Positions 9,651-19,903 are shown, numbered from the stretch's first letter. The stretch: DNA of 64,000 nucleotides from Pseudoxanthomonas sp. J31 (GCF_000510725.1 NZ_AZNZ01000009.1:62001-126000); one strand, 5' to 3'. The notes: generated from the letters alone by a model not told the origin. Numbers and translations are program-made.

Positions 9651-10126
9651 TGGAACTGGCGATGGCGAGCGCGATCGGCATCCTCACCGCCGCGGGCGTG
9701 TACCTGCTGCTGCGGGCGCGCAGCTTCGACGTGATCCTGGGGCTGACCCTGCTGTCCTACGCCACCAACCTGTTGATCTTCTCCAGCGGGCGCCTGGTGA
9801 CGGACAAGCCGCCGGTGCTGCGCGAGGGCATGCCCGCCGAGCCGGCGTACTACACCGATCCCCTGCCCCAGGCCCTGGTGCTGACCGCGATCGTGATCGC
9901 CTTCGCCATGACCGCGGTGATCATCGTGCTGGCCATCCGCAGCCGCGCCGACAACCACAGCGACCACGTGGACGGCAGCCGCGCCGAGGCGGAATTCCAG
10001 CGCCGCGAGCAGTTGCGCCACGACGAGGCACGCCTGGCCGCGCACGCGGCCGAGCTGGTGGCGGGCAATGAATCGGTGCCCGCCCAGGGCGCGGTGGCCT
10101 CGCCCGACCGCGAGGGCCGCGCATGA
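9650..10126 (+). CDS. mnhC: Mrp antiporter subunit C
   Basis: NuoK-like small subunit of the antiporter. The first 110 or so residues hold three membrane segments with the conserved stretch LGLTLLSYATNLLIF, and the loop before the third helix has the usual DPLPQALVLTAIVI motif. After about residue 110 there is a hydrophilic, charged C-terminal tail of about 45 residues, rich in Glu, Arg and Ala, longer than in the shortest family members. The ATG at 9650 overlaps the mnhA stop (ATGA), and the stop overlaps the mnhD start. Translational coupling along the operon is therefore likely. Confidence 0.95.
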   Translation: MELAMASAIGILTAAGVYLLLRARSFDVILGLTLLSYATNLLIFSSGRLVTDKPPVLREGMPAEPAYYTDPLPQALVLTAIVIAFAMTAVIIVLAIRSRADNHSDHVDGSRAEAEFQRREQLRHDEARLAAHAAELVAGNESVPAQGAVASPDREGRA

Positions 10127-11691
10127 TCGCGCACCTGCCGCTGCTGCCGATCCTGGTGCCGCTGGTGGCCGCCGCCCTGGCACTGATGTTCGAGCACCGC
10201 CGCTTCGGCATGGCGCCGCAGCGGATCGTGGCCTGGACCTCGATGGGCCTGATGCTGGTGCTCGCCGTGCTGCTGGTGCGGGGTGCAGCCGGCGGCGAGG
10301 TCGGCGTATACCTGGTCGGCGACTGGCCGGCGCGGCTGGGCATCGCCCTGATGGTGGACCGGCTGGCGGCACTGATGCTGCTGGTGGCGGCGCTGCTCGG
10401 CATCGGCTGCCTGCTGCACGCCTGCGCCGGCTGGGACCGCCGCGCGCCGCATTTCCATGCCTTCTTCCAGTTCCAGATGATGGGCATCAACGGCGCCTTC
10501 CTCACCGGCGACGTGTTCAACCTGTTCGTGTTCTTCGAGATCCTGCTGATCGCCTCCTACGGCCTGATGCTCAGCGGCGGCCGCGGCGAGCGCATGCGCG
10601 CCGGCCTGCACTACGTGTCCTTCAACATCGCCGCCTCGACCCTGTTCCTGATCGCCCTGGGCCTGGTGTACGGCCTGCTCGGCACCCTCAACATGGCCGA
10701 GCTTGCGGTGCGCGTGGCCGAGGTGGCGCCGCAGGACCGCGCCCTGGTCCAGGCCGCCGGCGGCCTGCTGCTGGTGGTGTTCTGCGCCAAGGCAGCGCTG
10801 CTGCCGATGTACCTGTGGCTGCCCGAGACCTATACCCACGCGCCGGCGGCGGTGGCGGCGCTGTTCGCGGTGATGACCAAGGTCGGCCTGTACGCGGTGC
10901 TGCGCGTCGGCAGCCTGGTGTTCGGCCTGGCCGGGCCGCTGGCCGGTTTCGCCTGGCCGGCGATGCTGGTGCTGGGCGCGATCACCCTGGTACTGGCGGC
11001 ACTGGGCGTACTGGCCGCGCGCCGGCTGCGCTCGCTGGCCGCCTACCTGGTGCTGTCCTCGGCGGCGACCCTGTTCATCGCCTTCGCCCTGGACACCGCC
11101 GGCACGGTGGGCGCCGGCCTCTACTACCTGGTGCACAGCACCTTCGCCGGCGCGGCCCTGTTCCTGCTGGCCGACCTGGTGCGCCGCCGCCGCGGCGCGG
11201 CCAGCGACCGCAAGGACGTGGTCGCCGCCCTGCCCGGCTCCACCGTGCCGGCCGCCCTGTACCTGGTGGCCGCGGTATCGCTGGCCGGCCTGCCGCCGCT
11301 GTCGGGCTTCATCGGCAAGCTGGTGATGCTGGAGGCGGTACCCGATGGCCCGCGTACCTTCTGGGTGTGGCTGCTGGTGCTGGGCAGCAGCTTCATGATG
11401 CTGGTGGGACTGGCGCGCGCCGGCACCCGCCTGTTCTGGCGCCAGGAGCCGTGGCCCGACGCTTCGCCCGAACAGGTCGCCCGATACGTGCCGCGCGAGC
11501 AGATGCGCGAGGCGCCGAGCCGCCCGCTGGAGACGGCCGCCACGGTCCTCCTCCTCGCCTACGGCGTGGCCATGGTCCTGGGCGCATCGCCGATGCTGGA
11601 ATACACCCGCGCCACCGGCACCCAGCTGCAGGCACCGGAAGCCTACGTCGAACAGGTGCGGGCGACGCTGCCGCAAGGGAGGATCCCGTGA
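10123..11691 (+). CDS. mnhD: Mrp antiporter subunit D
   Basis: Second NuoL/M/N-like subunit, 522 residues with about 14 membrane segments. Conserved elements include FEILLIASYGLM (Glu of helix 5, about residue 139) and the lysine-bearing helix region VFCAKAALLPMYLWLPETY (about 221-239), both part of the proposed proton path. GLPPLSGFIGKL (about 388-399) is the usual late signature. The ATG overlaps the mnhC stop by four bases, and mnhE begins inside its own stop codon region. With the A subunit it forms the ion-translocating core in the inner membrane. Confidence 0.95.
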   Translation: MIAHLPLLPILVPLVAAALALMFEHRRFGMAPQRIVAWTSMGLMLVLAVLLVRGAAGGEVGVYLVGDWPARLGIALMVDRLAALMLLVAALLGIGCLLHACAGWDRRAPHFHAFFQFQMMGINGAFLTGDVFNLFVFFEILLIASYGLMLSGGRGERMRAGLHYVSFNIAASTLFLIALGLVYGLLGTLNMAELAVRVAEVAPQDRALVQAAGGLLLVVFCAKAALLPMYLWLPETYTHAPAAVAALFAVMTKVGLYAVLRVGSLVFGLAGPLAGFAWPAMLVLGAITLVLAALGVLAARRLRSLAAYLVLSSAATLFIAFALDTAGTVGAGLYYLVHSTFAGAALFLLADLVRRRRGAASDRKDVVAALPGSTVPAALYLVAAVSLAGLPPLSGFIGKLVMLEAVPDGPRTFWVWLLVLGSSFMMLVGLARAGTRLFWRQEPWPDASPEQVARYVPREQMREAPSRPLETAATVLLLAYGVAMVLGASPMLEYTRATGTQLQAPEAYVEQVRATLPQGRIP

Positions 11692-12200
11692 GCACCCGGG
11701 AGCGCAAGCCGCTGCTGCGCCGCATCGTCCCGTCGCTGCCGCTGGCGGTGACGGTGTTCGTGTTCTGGCTGCTGATGAACTCGGAAGTCAGCGTCGGCCA
11801 TGCGCTGATGGGGCTGCTGCTGGCGCTGGCCATCCCGCCGTTCGCCGCGCGCCTGGACCGCGAGTTCGCCCGCATCGGCCGGATCAGCGGCATCCCGCGG
11901 ATGCTGTGCGTGCTGGCGCTGGACGTGGTCCGCTCCAACATCACCGTGGCCCGCCAGGTGCTGGGGCCGGAGGAGGAGATCACCCCCGGCTTCATCTGGG
12001 TGCCGCTGGACATCGGCAACATCCACGGCATCGCCGCGCTGACCAGCATGATCACCCTGACCCCCGGCACGGTGTCGGCCGCGCTGTCGGACGACCGCCG
12101 CTACCTGCTGGTGCACGTGCTCAACCTCAAGGACGCGGACGCCGTGATCCATGAGATCAAGACCCGCTACGAGGCCCCGCTGATGGAGATCTTCCCGTGA
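11688..12200 (+). CDS. mnhE: Mrp antiporter subunit E
   Basis: A 170-residue accessory subunit with hydrophobic segments near the N-terminus (about residues 14-50) and a conserved cytoplasmic part. The family motif PGFIWVPL precedes LTSMITLTPGTVSA, which is the strongest MrpE signature. The start is GTG at 11688, four bases into the end of mnhD, with AAGGGAGGA 5-12 bases upstream. The gene is in the fixed order A/B-C-D-E-F-G, which makes the subunit assignment secure despite low sequence complexity. Confidence 0.93.
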   Translation: MSTRERKPLLRRIVPSLPLAVTVFVFWLLMNSEVSVGHALMGLLLALAIPPFAARLDREFARIGRISGIPRMLCVLALDVVRSNITVARQVLGPEEEITPGFIWVPLDIGNIHGIAALTSMITLTPGTVSAALSDDRRYLLVHVLNLKDADAVIHEIKTRYEAPLMEIFP

Positions 12201-12481
12201 CCCCGCAGGCACTGGTCGGCTGGGCCATCGTCGGCACCATGCACGTGACCGCCTTCGCCATGCTGCTGGCGCTGTACCGCCTGCTGCGCGGCCCCTCGGT
12301 GCCCGACCGCATCCTGGCCCTGGACACCCTCTCGGTGGCCGCGATCGCCCAGCTGATCCTGCTGGGCATGCACCTCAATACCGCGATCTACTTCGAGGCC
12401 GCGCTGATCATCGCCATGCTCGGCTTCGTCAGCACCGTGGTGCTGAGCAAGTACGTGCTGCGCAGGGACATCGTCGAATGA
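12197..12481 (+). CDS. mnhF: Mrp antiporter subunit F
   Basis: A 94-residue protein with three membrane segments, matching MrpF. The family motif is LLRGPSVPDRILALDTL between segments 1 and 2, followed by a short third helix and the basic end SKYVLRRDIVE. The GTG start overlaps the mnhE stop by four bases, and the stop overlaps the mnhG start by four. MrpF is reported to take part in bile salt efflux in Bacillus, but here it is best read as a structural subunit of the complex. Confidence 0.93.
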   Translation: MTPQALVGWAIVGTMHVTAFAMLLALYRLLRGPSVPDRILALDTLSVAAIAQLILLGMHLNTAIYFEAALIIAMLGFVSTVVLSKYVLRRDIVE

Positions 12482-12837
12482 GCTGGGTCATCGCCATCCT
12501 GCTGGTCCTCCTGCTGGCGGCCGGCGCCTTCTTCATCCTGGTCGGCTCGATCGGCCTGGTGAAGTTCTCGGAATTCTTCAAGCGCCTGCACGCGCCGACC
12601 AAGGCCAGCACCCTGGGCGTGGGCTGCGTGCTGGCCGCCTCGATCGGCTACCACTGGCTGGGCGAGACCGACCCGCAGCCGCGCGAACTGCTGATCACCG
12701 CGTTCCTGTTCATCACCGCGCCGATCGGCGCGCACCTGATGGCCAAGGCGGCGCTGTCGCTGCATATGGCCGAACGCCCGGCGCAACCGGGCAGCGAACC
12801 GGTGGGCGAAGGTCGCGGGCCCGGCGAGGACGCCTGA
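12478..12837 (+). CDS. mnhG: Mrp antiporter subunit G
   Basis: Last gene of the antiporter operon, 119 residues with three membrane segments. The FFKRLHAPTKASTLGV stretch (about residues 36-51) and the later TAPIGAHLMAKAAL are the MrpG hallmarks. The C-terminal 25 residues are hydrophilic and not conserved. It ends 7 bases before the convergent exchanger gene. The full set A/B, C, D, E, F and G should give a working Na+(K+)/H+ antiporter for pH and sodium balance. Confidence 0.94.
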   Translation: MSWVIAILLVLLLAAGAFFILVGSIGLVKFSEFFKRLHAPTKASTLGVGCVLAASIGYHWLGETDPQPRELLITAFLFITAPIGAHLMAKAALSLHMAERPAQPGSEPVGEGRGPGEDA

Positions 12838-12844
12838 GCGCGGT

Positions 12845-13792
12845 TCAGAGCAGCGCCAGCTCCAGCACGATCCAGGCAGCGAACACCGCCACCAGGACGC
12901 CGCCCTCGCCGCGCGACAGCCGGCGGTCGCCGCGCAGCATCGGCCAGGCCAGGGCGGCCAGGACCAGCAGCGCCGGCAGCTCCAGGCGCACGAACGAGGC
13001 CGGCAGGGCCAGCGGCTGCACCGCCGCGGTGCCGCCGACGACCAGCAGCAGGTTGCACAGGCTGGAGCCAAACACATGCCCGGCGACCATGTCGCCCTGG
13101 CCGCGCCGCGCGGCGGCGATGGCCGCGGCGATCTCCGGCAAGGTGCTGCCGATGGCCACCGGCAGCAGGCCCGCCAGCAGCGGAGTCAGGCCCCAGGCCC
13201 AGCCCAGGTCCAGGCCGGCGGACACCACCCAGCGCGCGCCGAACCACAGCAGCGGGATGGCGATGGCCAGGCGCAGCAGGTTGAGCCACGGCACGGTGCG
13301 GGTGGCGGCGTAGCCGGCGATGCCCTGTTGCACCTCCGGCGCCTCGCGGGCGGCGCGGCGCAGGACATGGGCCAGCGCCACGATGAAGGCGGCCACCAGC
13401 ACCAGGCCGTCGATGCGGCCGACGTAGCCGTCCAGGCCCAGCAGCACCAGCACCAGCACCGCCGCCACCAGCAGCACCAGCTGCGGCAGCAGCAGGCGCG
13501 CGTGCAGCAGCAGCGGCGCCGCCAGCGCGGCCAGGCCCAGGGTCAGGCCGAGGTTGGCCAGGGTACTGCCGACTGCATTGCCCAGCGCCAGGTGGCCCTG
13601 CCCGATCGCGACCGCACGCAGGTTGACCGCCAGTTCCGGGATCGAGGTGGCGAACGCCAGCAGCAGCACCCCGGCCACGAACGGGCGCAGGCCCAGTCGT
13701 TGCCCCAGCCCGGACACGCCCTTGACCGCAGAGTCGCCGCCCAGCGCCAGCAGCAGCAGGCCCAGCGCGAATCCCCCCAGTGTCGCCACCAT
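12845..13792 (-). CDS. calcium/sodium antiporter (CaCA superfamily, YrbG-like)
   Basis: A 315-residue inner-membrane exchanger with two homologous halves of about five membrane segments. The two alpha repeats carry the ion-binding motifs: FATSIPELAVNLRA plus GNAVGSTLANLGLTLG in the first half, and AIGSTLPEIAAAIAA plus GHVFGSSLCNLLLVVG in the second. The Glu in each SxPE motif is a known cation ligand. Size and motifs match bacterial YrbG-type exchangers. It is convergent with the Mrp operon, so the two cation transporters are neighbours but not in one transcript. Confidence 0.92.
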   Translation of the reverse strand: MVATLGGFALGLLLLALGGDSAVKGVSGLGQRLGLRPFVAGVLLLAFATSIPELAVNLRAVAIGQGHLALGNAVGSTLANLGLTLGLAALAAPLLLHARLLLPQLVLLVAAVLVLVLLGLDGYVGRIDGLVLVAAFIVALAHVLRRAAREAPEVQQGIAGYAATRTVPWLNLLRLAIAIPLLWFGARWVVSAGLDLGWAWGLTPLLAGLLPVAIGSTLPEIAAAIAAARRGQGDMVAGHVFGSSLCNLLLVVGGTAAVQPLALPASFVRLELPALLVLAALAWPMLRGDRRLSRGEGGVLVAVFAAWIVLELALL

Positions 13793-13858
13793 CGCAGTCC
13801 CCCCCGCATCGGGCCGGTTCCATGCGCGCGGGCCTGCACGCGCCGGGCGCGGCGACGC

Positions 13859-14515
13859 TCAGCCGCAGCCCTCGACGTAGTCCACCTGCGGTGGCAGGCC
13901 CACGCGCCAGGACCGTACCTGGCCGTCGGCATCCACCTCGAACACCAGCACCGCCGGGCTGCCGTCGGCCACCACCCGCAGGTAGCGCCCGCCCTCGACG
14001 TACTTGTGCGGGGTTTCCTCCACCTGCCCCGGGTACAGGGCATGGATCTGTTCCGCGTCCATGCCGATGCGGCCACCACCGGGGGCCACCGCGCCGGCCT
14101 GGTCCACGTCCACCCGCACGAAGCGGCCGCGCTCGATCATGAAGGCCGTGCCATGGCCGTGCTGCGGGCGTGGCCGCGGGAACAGGTAGTAGCAGGCCTG
14201 CGGATCGGCATCGCCCTCCAGCCCGCCCTTCCAGAGTTCGCGCAGGGACTCGGCGCCCTCGCCAAAGCGCACTGGGCCGAAGCCCTCGAAGCTTGTGGCC
14301 AGCGTCGCCAGCGCGGAGGCTGCATGCGGCACGGTGGCCGGCGGCACGTCGGCGCCCTCGGGACCGTCGTGGCCCTCGTCCTGCGCGGACCGGGCCATCG
14401 GCTCCCAGTCCGGCTCCTCCGCCTGCGCCGCCGTGTCCGGCGGACGCGTGCACGAGGCCAGGGCCAGCGCCAGCATCAGCAGGCAGGCATCGATCTTCCT
14501 GGTCGACGACGACAT
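13859..14515 (-). CDS. hypothetical lipoprotein
   Basis: A 218-residue protein of unknown function. From the ATG at 14515 it begins MSSSTRKIDACLLMLALALASC, a lipoprotein signal with the lipobox LASC, so it should be anchored by Cys22. The mature part starts with an acidic, proline-rich linker and continues with a compact soluble domain rich in Gly, Tyr and Val (GFGPVRFGEGAESL onward), ending in Cys-Gly. A second in-frame ATG at 14539 would add eight residues with no gain. The domain is not recognised with certainty. It sits between the exchanger and hmgA, all on the minus strand, with no clear shared role. Confidence 0.75.
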   Translation of the reverse strand: MSSSTRKIDACLLMLALALASCTRPPDTAAQAEEPDWEPMARSAQDEGHDGPEGADVPPATVPHAASALATLATSFEGFGPVRFGEGAESLRELWKGGLEGDADPQACYYLFPRPRPQHGHGTAFMIERGRFVRVDVDQAGAVAPGGGRIGMDAEQIHALYPGQVEETPHKYVEGGRYLRVVADGSPAVLVFEVDADGQVRSWRVGLPPQVDYVEGCG

Positions 14516-14613
14516 GGTTCCCCCGGGACGCGTCCGCATGGCCGGAGGCTGCGCCAGCGCCCGTCAAGGCCGGGCGAAAGCGCCGGTAGACGGGCCCGGG
14601 TCCGGGCCCCGGC

Positions 14614-15918
<1,305 letters not shown>

Positions 15919-15935
15919 CCTCGTTCGCCCTTGCG

Positions 15936-15962
15936 AGCCCCTCCCCGTCCCGGGGAGGGGCT
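15936..15962. repeat. perfect hairpin between hppD and hmgA
   Basis: A 12-base perfect stem (AGCCCCTCCCCG at 15936-15947, CGGGGAGGGGCT at 15951-15962) with a three-base loop, 17 bases before the hmgA start. It lacks a U-tract on the minus strand, so it is more likely an intercistronic hairpin that shapes mRNA stability or hmgA translation than a terminator. It resembles the C-rich/G-rich palindromes scattered in xanthomonad intergenic regions. Confidence 0.6.
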
Positions 15963-15976
15963 TCCCTGTCACGCTG

Positions 15977-17101
15977 TCAGAGGACCCCGCGGCGCATCTG
16001 GTCGCGCTCGATGCTCTCGAACAGGGCCTTGAAGTTGCCCTCGCCGAAGCCCTCGTTGCCCTTGCGCTGGATGATCTCGAAGAAGATCGGGCCGATCGCG
16101 TTCTGGGTGAAGATCTGCAGCAGCTTGCGCTTGCCGGTCTCCGGATCGGCGTCGATCAGGATGCGGTTGCGGCGCAGCCGCTCCACGTCCTCGCCGTGGT
16201 CCGGGATGCGCTGGTCGATCACCTCGAAGTAGGTGTCCGGGGTGTCGAGGAACTCGATCCCGGCCTCGCGCATCTTCTCCACCGTGGCGTAGATGTCCTC
16301 GGTGAAGCAGGCAATGTGCTGGATGCCTTCGCCGTGGTACGCCTCCAGGAACTCGTTGATCTGCGACTTGGGGTCGGCAGATTCGTTGAGCGGGATGCGC
16401 ACCATGCCGTCCGGCGCGGTCATCGCCTTGGAGAACAGGCCGGTCTTGGCGCCCTTGATGTCGAAGTAGCGGATCTCGCGGAAGTTGAACAGCCGCTCGT
16501 AGTAGTCCGCCCACTTGGCCATGTTGCCCGGGTAGAGGTTGTGGGTCAGGTGGTCGATGAAGGTCAGGCCGAAGCCGGCCGGCTTCAGCTCCACGCCGGC
16601 TTCGTACTCGTAGTCCGGGTCGTGGATCGTGCCCTTGGCGTCGTAGCGGTCGACCAGGTACAGCATGCAGTCGCCGATGCCCTTGATCACCGGCGCGGCC
16701 ACCGCCTTGCTCAGCTCGTCCTCGGCGGCGAACGCCTCGGCGCCGTTCTTCAGTGCCTGGGTGCGCACCCAGTCGGCCAGCTTCTTCACCCGGATGGCGA
16801 AGCCGCAGGCGCTGGGGCCGTGCTTCTCGGCGAAGCGCGCGGCGAAGGAATCCGGGTCTTCGTTCACCAGGAAGGTGCAGTCGCCCTGGCGGTAGGTGGT
16901 GATCGGGCGGGTGCGGTGGCGGGCCACGCGCACGAAGCCCAGCTTGCGGAAATAGTCGTGGAGATGTCCGGCCTGGCCGGCGGGCGCGGCGAACTCGACG
17001 AATTCGAAGCCGTCGATGCCCATCGGGTTCTCGAAGGTCGTTACCGACATGCCCACGGCGGGACCGGTGGCGGACGAAAGGACTTGCGGTTGCACGCTCA
17101 T
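15977..17101 (-). CDS. hppD: 4-hydroxyphenylpyruvate dioxygenase
   Basis: Converts 4-hydroxyphenylpyruvate to homogentisate, the substrate of the next enzyme, HmgA. 374 residues from the ATG at 17101, which has CAGGAAG 6-12 bases upstream; the frame is open further but that part overlaps the promoter. The N-terminal VOC domain is degenerate and the C-terminal one holds the iron triad: His in FIDHLTHN, His in GIQHIACF and Glu in [10 protein letters not shown] near the end. The product feeds homogentisate ring cleavage, and the divergent MarR gene is the likely regulator. Homogentisate can also oxidise to brown melanin-like pigment if HmgA activity lags. Confidence 0.97.
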   Translation of the reverse strand: MSVQPQVLSSATGPAVGMSVTTFENPMGIDGFEFVEFAAPAGQAGHLHDYFRKLGFVRVARHRTRPITTYRQGDCTFLVNEDPDSFAARFAEKHGPSACGFAIRVKKLADWVRTQALKNGAEAFAAEDELSKAVAAPVIKGIGDCMLYLVDRYDAKGTIHDPDYEYEAGVELKPAGFGLTFIDHLTHNLYPGNMAKWADYYERLFNFREIRYFDIKGAKTGLFSKAMTAPDGMVRIPLNESADPKSQINEFLEAYHGEGIQHIACFTEDIYATVEKMREAGIEFLDTPDTYFEVIDQRIPDHGEDVERLRRNRILIDADPETGKRKLLQIFTQNAIGPIFFEIIQRKGNEGFGEGNFKALFESIERDQMRRGVL

Positions 17102-17153
17102 GATGGCTTCCTGATCGCTCCCCGCCGGGGAACGGGGGTCTGGGATTAGACCC

Positions 17154-17182
17154 TTTATAGTTACGTGTGCAACCACATGCAA
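17154..17182 (-). promoter_or_regulatory. sigma70-type promoter of hppD with candidate MarR operator
   Basis: On the minus strand, TTGCAT (17177-17182), a 17-base spacer and TATAAA (17154-17159) form a near-ideal housekeeping promoter for hppD. The spacer and -35 region contain TGCA twice, six bases apart (TGCATGTGGTTGCA), which is an inverted repeat of the kind MarR proteins bind. Since the marR start codon is at 17197, the site lies only 15 bases from it, so one bound dimer could control both genes. Confidence 0.65.
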
Positions 17183-17196
17183 GGTACCCTGCCGCA

Positions 17197-17709
17197 ATGA
17201 CTGCTACTGCCAGCCAAGACGCCACCGGGTCCGTTCCCGCCAAGGACGCATCCGGCCACGCCCAGCTCGAACTCGAGCGTTTCCTGCCCTACCGCCTCAG
17301 CGTGCTGTCCAACCGGGTCAGCCAGACGATCGCCGACATGTACCAGAAGCGTTTCGGACTGGCGATCACCGAATGGCGCGTGATGGCCGTGCTCGGGCGC
17401 TTCCCCGACCTGTCGGCCAACGAGGTCGCCGAACGCACGGCGATGGACAAGGTCGCGGTCAGCCGCGCGGTCGCGCGCCTGCTCGAGCGCAGCCTGATCA
17501 AGCGCGACATCCACAGCGACGACCGCCGCCGCTCGGTGCTGTCGCTGTCGGAGGTGGGGTACACGGTCTACGACGAGATCGCGCCGATGGCGCTGGCAGC
17601 CGAGGCGCGCCTGGTGGCCACGCTGGACGAGAACGAACGGCAGATGCTCGACCGCCTGCTGACCAAGCTCGCCGGCCCGGGCCTGACCGCCCTGCGCGAA
17701 GGGCACTGA
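17197..17709 (+). CDS. MarR family transcriptional regulator
   Basis: A 170-residue winged-helix regulator, divergent from hppD-hmgA. The DNA-binding region runs from about residue 58 to 125: ITEWRVMAVLGRFPDLSANE, then the recognition helix in MDKVAVSRAVARLLERSLI and the wing SDDRRRSVLSLSE. The start is taken as ATG at 17197; an upstream in-frame GTG at 17167 would place the N-terminus on top of the hppD promoter. MarR proteins near homogentisate genes (HmgR/HpaR-like) commonly act as repressors released by an aromatic ligand. That role here is inferred from position. Confidence 0.9.
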   Translation: MTATASQDATGSVPAKDASGHAQLELERFLPYRLSVLSNRVSQTIADMYQKRFGLAITEWRVMAVLGRFPDLSANEVAERTAMDKVAVSRAVARLLERSLIKRDIHSDDRRRSVLSLSEVGYTVYDEIAPMALAAEARLVATLDENERQMLDRLLTKLAGPGLTALREGH

Positions 17710-17781
17710 ACGCCGCCGCGGGGGAACGCGGAACAGGCGGCAGGGGACTGGAATCGGGGAAGGAGCCGGCCAGGGGCCGGA

Positions 17782-18378
17782 TCAGGGCGCCGGGGGCGCC
17801 CAGGTCTCGAGGAATTCCCGGATGCGCGCCACGTCGGCGCGGGCGTCGTCACGCAGCAACGCGGCGCCCGGGCCGGCATGCAGGACCTGTGCGTCGGCGT
17901 CCAGTACCACCAGGTACGGCGCCGGCGCGTCGGCCGCTTCCGGGTAGGCCGCGACAAAGCCGGCATTGCCCGGCGCGCGGCGGTCCACCCGCACCCACAC
18001 GAACGCCGAATTGCGGCGCGAACGCAGCGCCGCGTCGCCTTCGATCCCGGCGGCCAGCGCCTCGCAGGGCGCGCAGTCCGGCTCGCCGAACTCCAGCACG
18101 ATGCGGCGGTTGCCGCGGCGCGCCTCGACCTGGGCGGTTTCCAGGTCGTCGGCGGGGTTGCGGGCCGGGTCGAACGCGGCCCGCAACCCGGCCAGGGCGG
18201 CGACGTCCGCCGCCGCCGGGGTGTTGCCGGAGGCCACCGGCTCGGTGGCGTCCGGCGCCGGCGCCTGCTGCGGCGTGGTGTCGACCGGCTGTGGCGGCCC
18301 GGCCGGGTGCCGGGAATCAACCCCGCATCCGCACAGGGCCAGGGCCGAAGCCAGCAACGCGCCGCGGCCGCCGTTCAT
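17782..18378 (-). CDS. thioredoxin-fold lipoprotein
   Basis: A 198-residue protein with a short lipoprotein-like signal (ALALCGC, Cys at 16 or 18), a Pro/Ala-rich linker and a C-terminal thioredoxin-like domain from about residue 75. The active-site-like motif is CAPC in FGEPDCAPCEALA, in the right place after a beta strand (RIVLEF). The late cis-proline region APYLVVLDADAQVL fits the fold. It is probably periplasmic and membrane-anchored, acting as a thiol reductase or oxidase on an unknown partner. The start lies one base from the stop of the upstream peptide transporter gene, so the two are cotranscribed. Confidence 0.8.
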   Translation of the reverse strand: MNGGRGALLASALALCGCGVDSRHPAGPPQPVDTTPQQAPAPDATEPVASGNTPAAADVAALAGLRAAFDPARNPADDLETAQVEARRGNRRIVLEFGEPDCAPCEALAAGIEGDAALRSRRNSAFVWVRVDRRAPGNAGFVAAYPEAADAPAPYLVVLDADAQVLHAGPGAALLRDDARADVARIREFLETWAPPAP

Positions 18379-18379
18379 C

Positions 18380-19903
18380 TCACTTCACTCCGTGCATCAG
18401 CTTCTGGATCAGCGGCGCGACCAGGAACAGCAGCACGCCGGCACCCAGCAGCGCCCAGAAGCCAAAGGTATACCCGGCCAGCGCGGAGGCGGTGGTCATG
18501 CCGCCTTCACCGCTGACGCTGGAGGCGAAGATGCCCGACAGGTTGTTGCCGATGGCGATCGACAGGAACCAGCCACCCATGGCCAGGCCGGTCAGCTTGG
18601 CCGGGGCCAGCTTGGTGGTCATCGACAGGCCGATCGGCGACAGGCACAGCTCGCCCACCGACTGGATGACGTAGACCATGAACAGGGTCCAGAACGGGAT
18701 CTTCAGGGTTTCCGGATCGACCAGGCTGGACAGGGCGAACATCAGCAGCAGGAAGGCCAGGCCGTTGAAGATCAGGCCCAGGCCGAACTTGCGCGGGATC
18801 GACGGATTGGCGCGCCCCATCGCCACCCACAGCCAGGCCAGCACCGGGGCCAGGGTGATGATGGCGATCGAGTTGACCGACTGGAACCAGCCGACCGGGA
18901 AGATCCAGCCGCCGAAGTCGCGGTTGACGATGTTCTGGGCCAGGAAGTTGAACGAGCTGCCGGCCTGTTCGAAGAACATCCAGAACAGCACGTTGAAGCC
19001 GAAGATGATCAGCATCGCGATGACCATGTCGCGCTGCACCTTGCCCTCGCGGATGCCCTCGACCAGCAGCATGATCGCCGGGGCGATGAACAGCGCGATC
19101 AGGATCCAGTTGAGCAGGCCGGCGTCGATGGTCAGCAGCGAGTAGAACACCGGGATCGCGACCACCGCGCCGGCAACCACCATGGCCACGCGGCCGAGGC
19201 CGGGCGCTTCGGCCGGGGCGGCGCCGATGCCCTTGAGCTGGGCGCGGCCCAGCCAGAACCAGAACAGGCTGAACAGCATGCCGATGCCCGAGGCGATGAA
19301 CACCACCTTGTACGCCGGCAGTTCCGGGCTGCCGCCGAACATGCGCTCGGCCAGCCAGCCGGTCAGGATCGGCGCGATGAAGGCGCCGAGGTTGATGCCC
19401 ATGTAGAAGATGGTGAAGCCCGAGTCGCGGCGCTGGTCCTCGGGGGCGTAGAGCTTGCCGACCAGGGTCGAGATGATCGGCTTGAACAGGCCGTTGCCGA
19501 CGATCACCGTGGCCAGGCCCAGCTTCAGCATCGGCTGGCTCGGCACCATGATCATGAACAGGCCGGCGGACATGAAGGCCGCGCCGACCAGGATCGAGCG
19601 CTGGTAGCCGATCAGCCGGTCGGCGACATAGCCGCCGAAGATCGCCGCGGCGTACACCAGGGCCAGGTAGGCGCCATACAGCTCGCTGGCCGGGGCCTCG
19701 CCGGCGGGGTTGCCCTTGTAGAACTCGGCGACGATGTACAGCGCCAGTGCCCAGCGCATGCCGTAGAAGGCGAAGCGCTCCCAGAACTCGGTCATGAACA
19801 GCATCCACAGGGGACGCGGATGGCCCAGGGTCTGGGGGAACTGGGGCAGGGACGGCGTGTGCGGCGGGGCCGCGACCTTGGGCTCGACGAGGTCGGCGCT
19901 CAT
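18380..19903 (-). CDS. POT family proton-dependent oligopeptide transporter
   Basis: A 507-residue MFS-type transporter with 12-14 membrane segments. It carries the POT signature TEFWERFAFYGMRWALALY at about residues 37-55 (the ExxER proton-coupling motif) and the second signature around FTIFYMGINLGAFIAP. The ATG at 19903 has AAGGAA six to eleven bases upstream and is preferred over farther in-frame starts. It should import di- and tripeptides with protons across the inner membrane. A thioredoxin-fold lipoprotein gene follows directly. The 232 bases before it, up to the kynA stop, hold no gene. Confidence 0.93.
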   Translation of the reverse strand: MSADLVEPKVAAPPHTPSLPQFPQTLGHPRPLWMLFMTEFWERFAFYGMRWALALYIVAEFYKGNPAGEAPASELYGAYLALVYAAAIFGGYVADRLIGYQRSILVGAAFMSAGLFMIMVPSQPMLKLGLATVIVGNGLFKPIISTLVGKLYAPEDQRRDSGFTIFYMGINLGAFIAPILTGWLAERMFGGSPELPAYKVVFIASGIGMLFSLFWFWLGRAQLKGIGAAPAEAPGLGRVAMVVAGAVVAIPVFYSLLTIDAGLLNWILIALFIAPAIMLLVEGIREGKVQRDMVIAMLIIFGFNVLFWMFFEQAGSSFNFLAQNIVNRDFGGWIFPVGWFQSVNSIAIITLAPVLAWLWVAMGRANPSIPRKFGLGLIFNGLAFLLLMFALSSLVDPETLKIPFWTLFMVYVIQSVGELCLSPIGLSMTTKLAPAKLTGLAMGGWFLSIAIGNNLSGIFASSVSGEGGMTTASALAGYTFGFWALLGAGVLLFLVAPLIQKLMHGVK

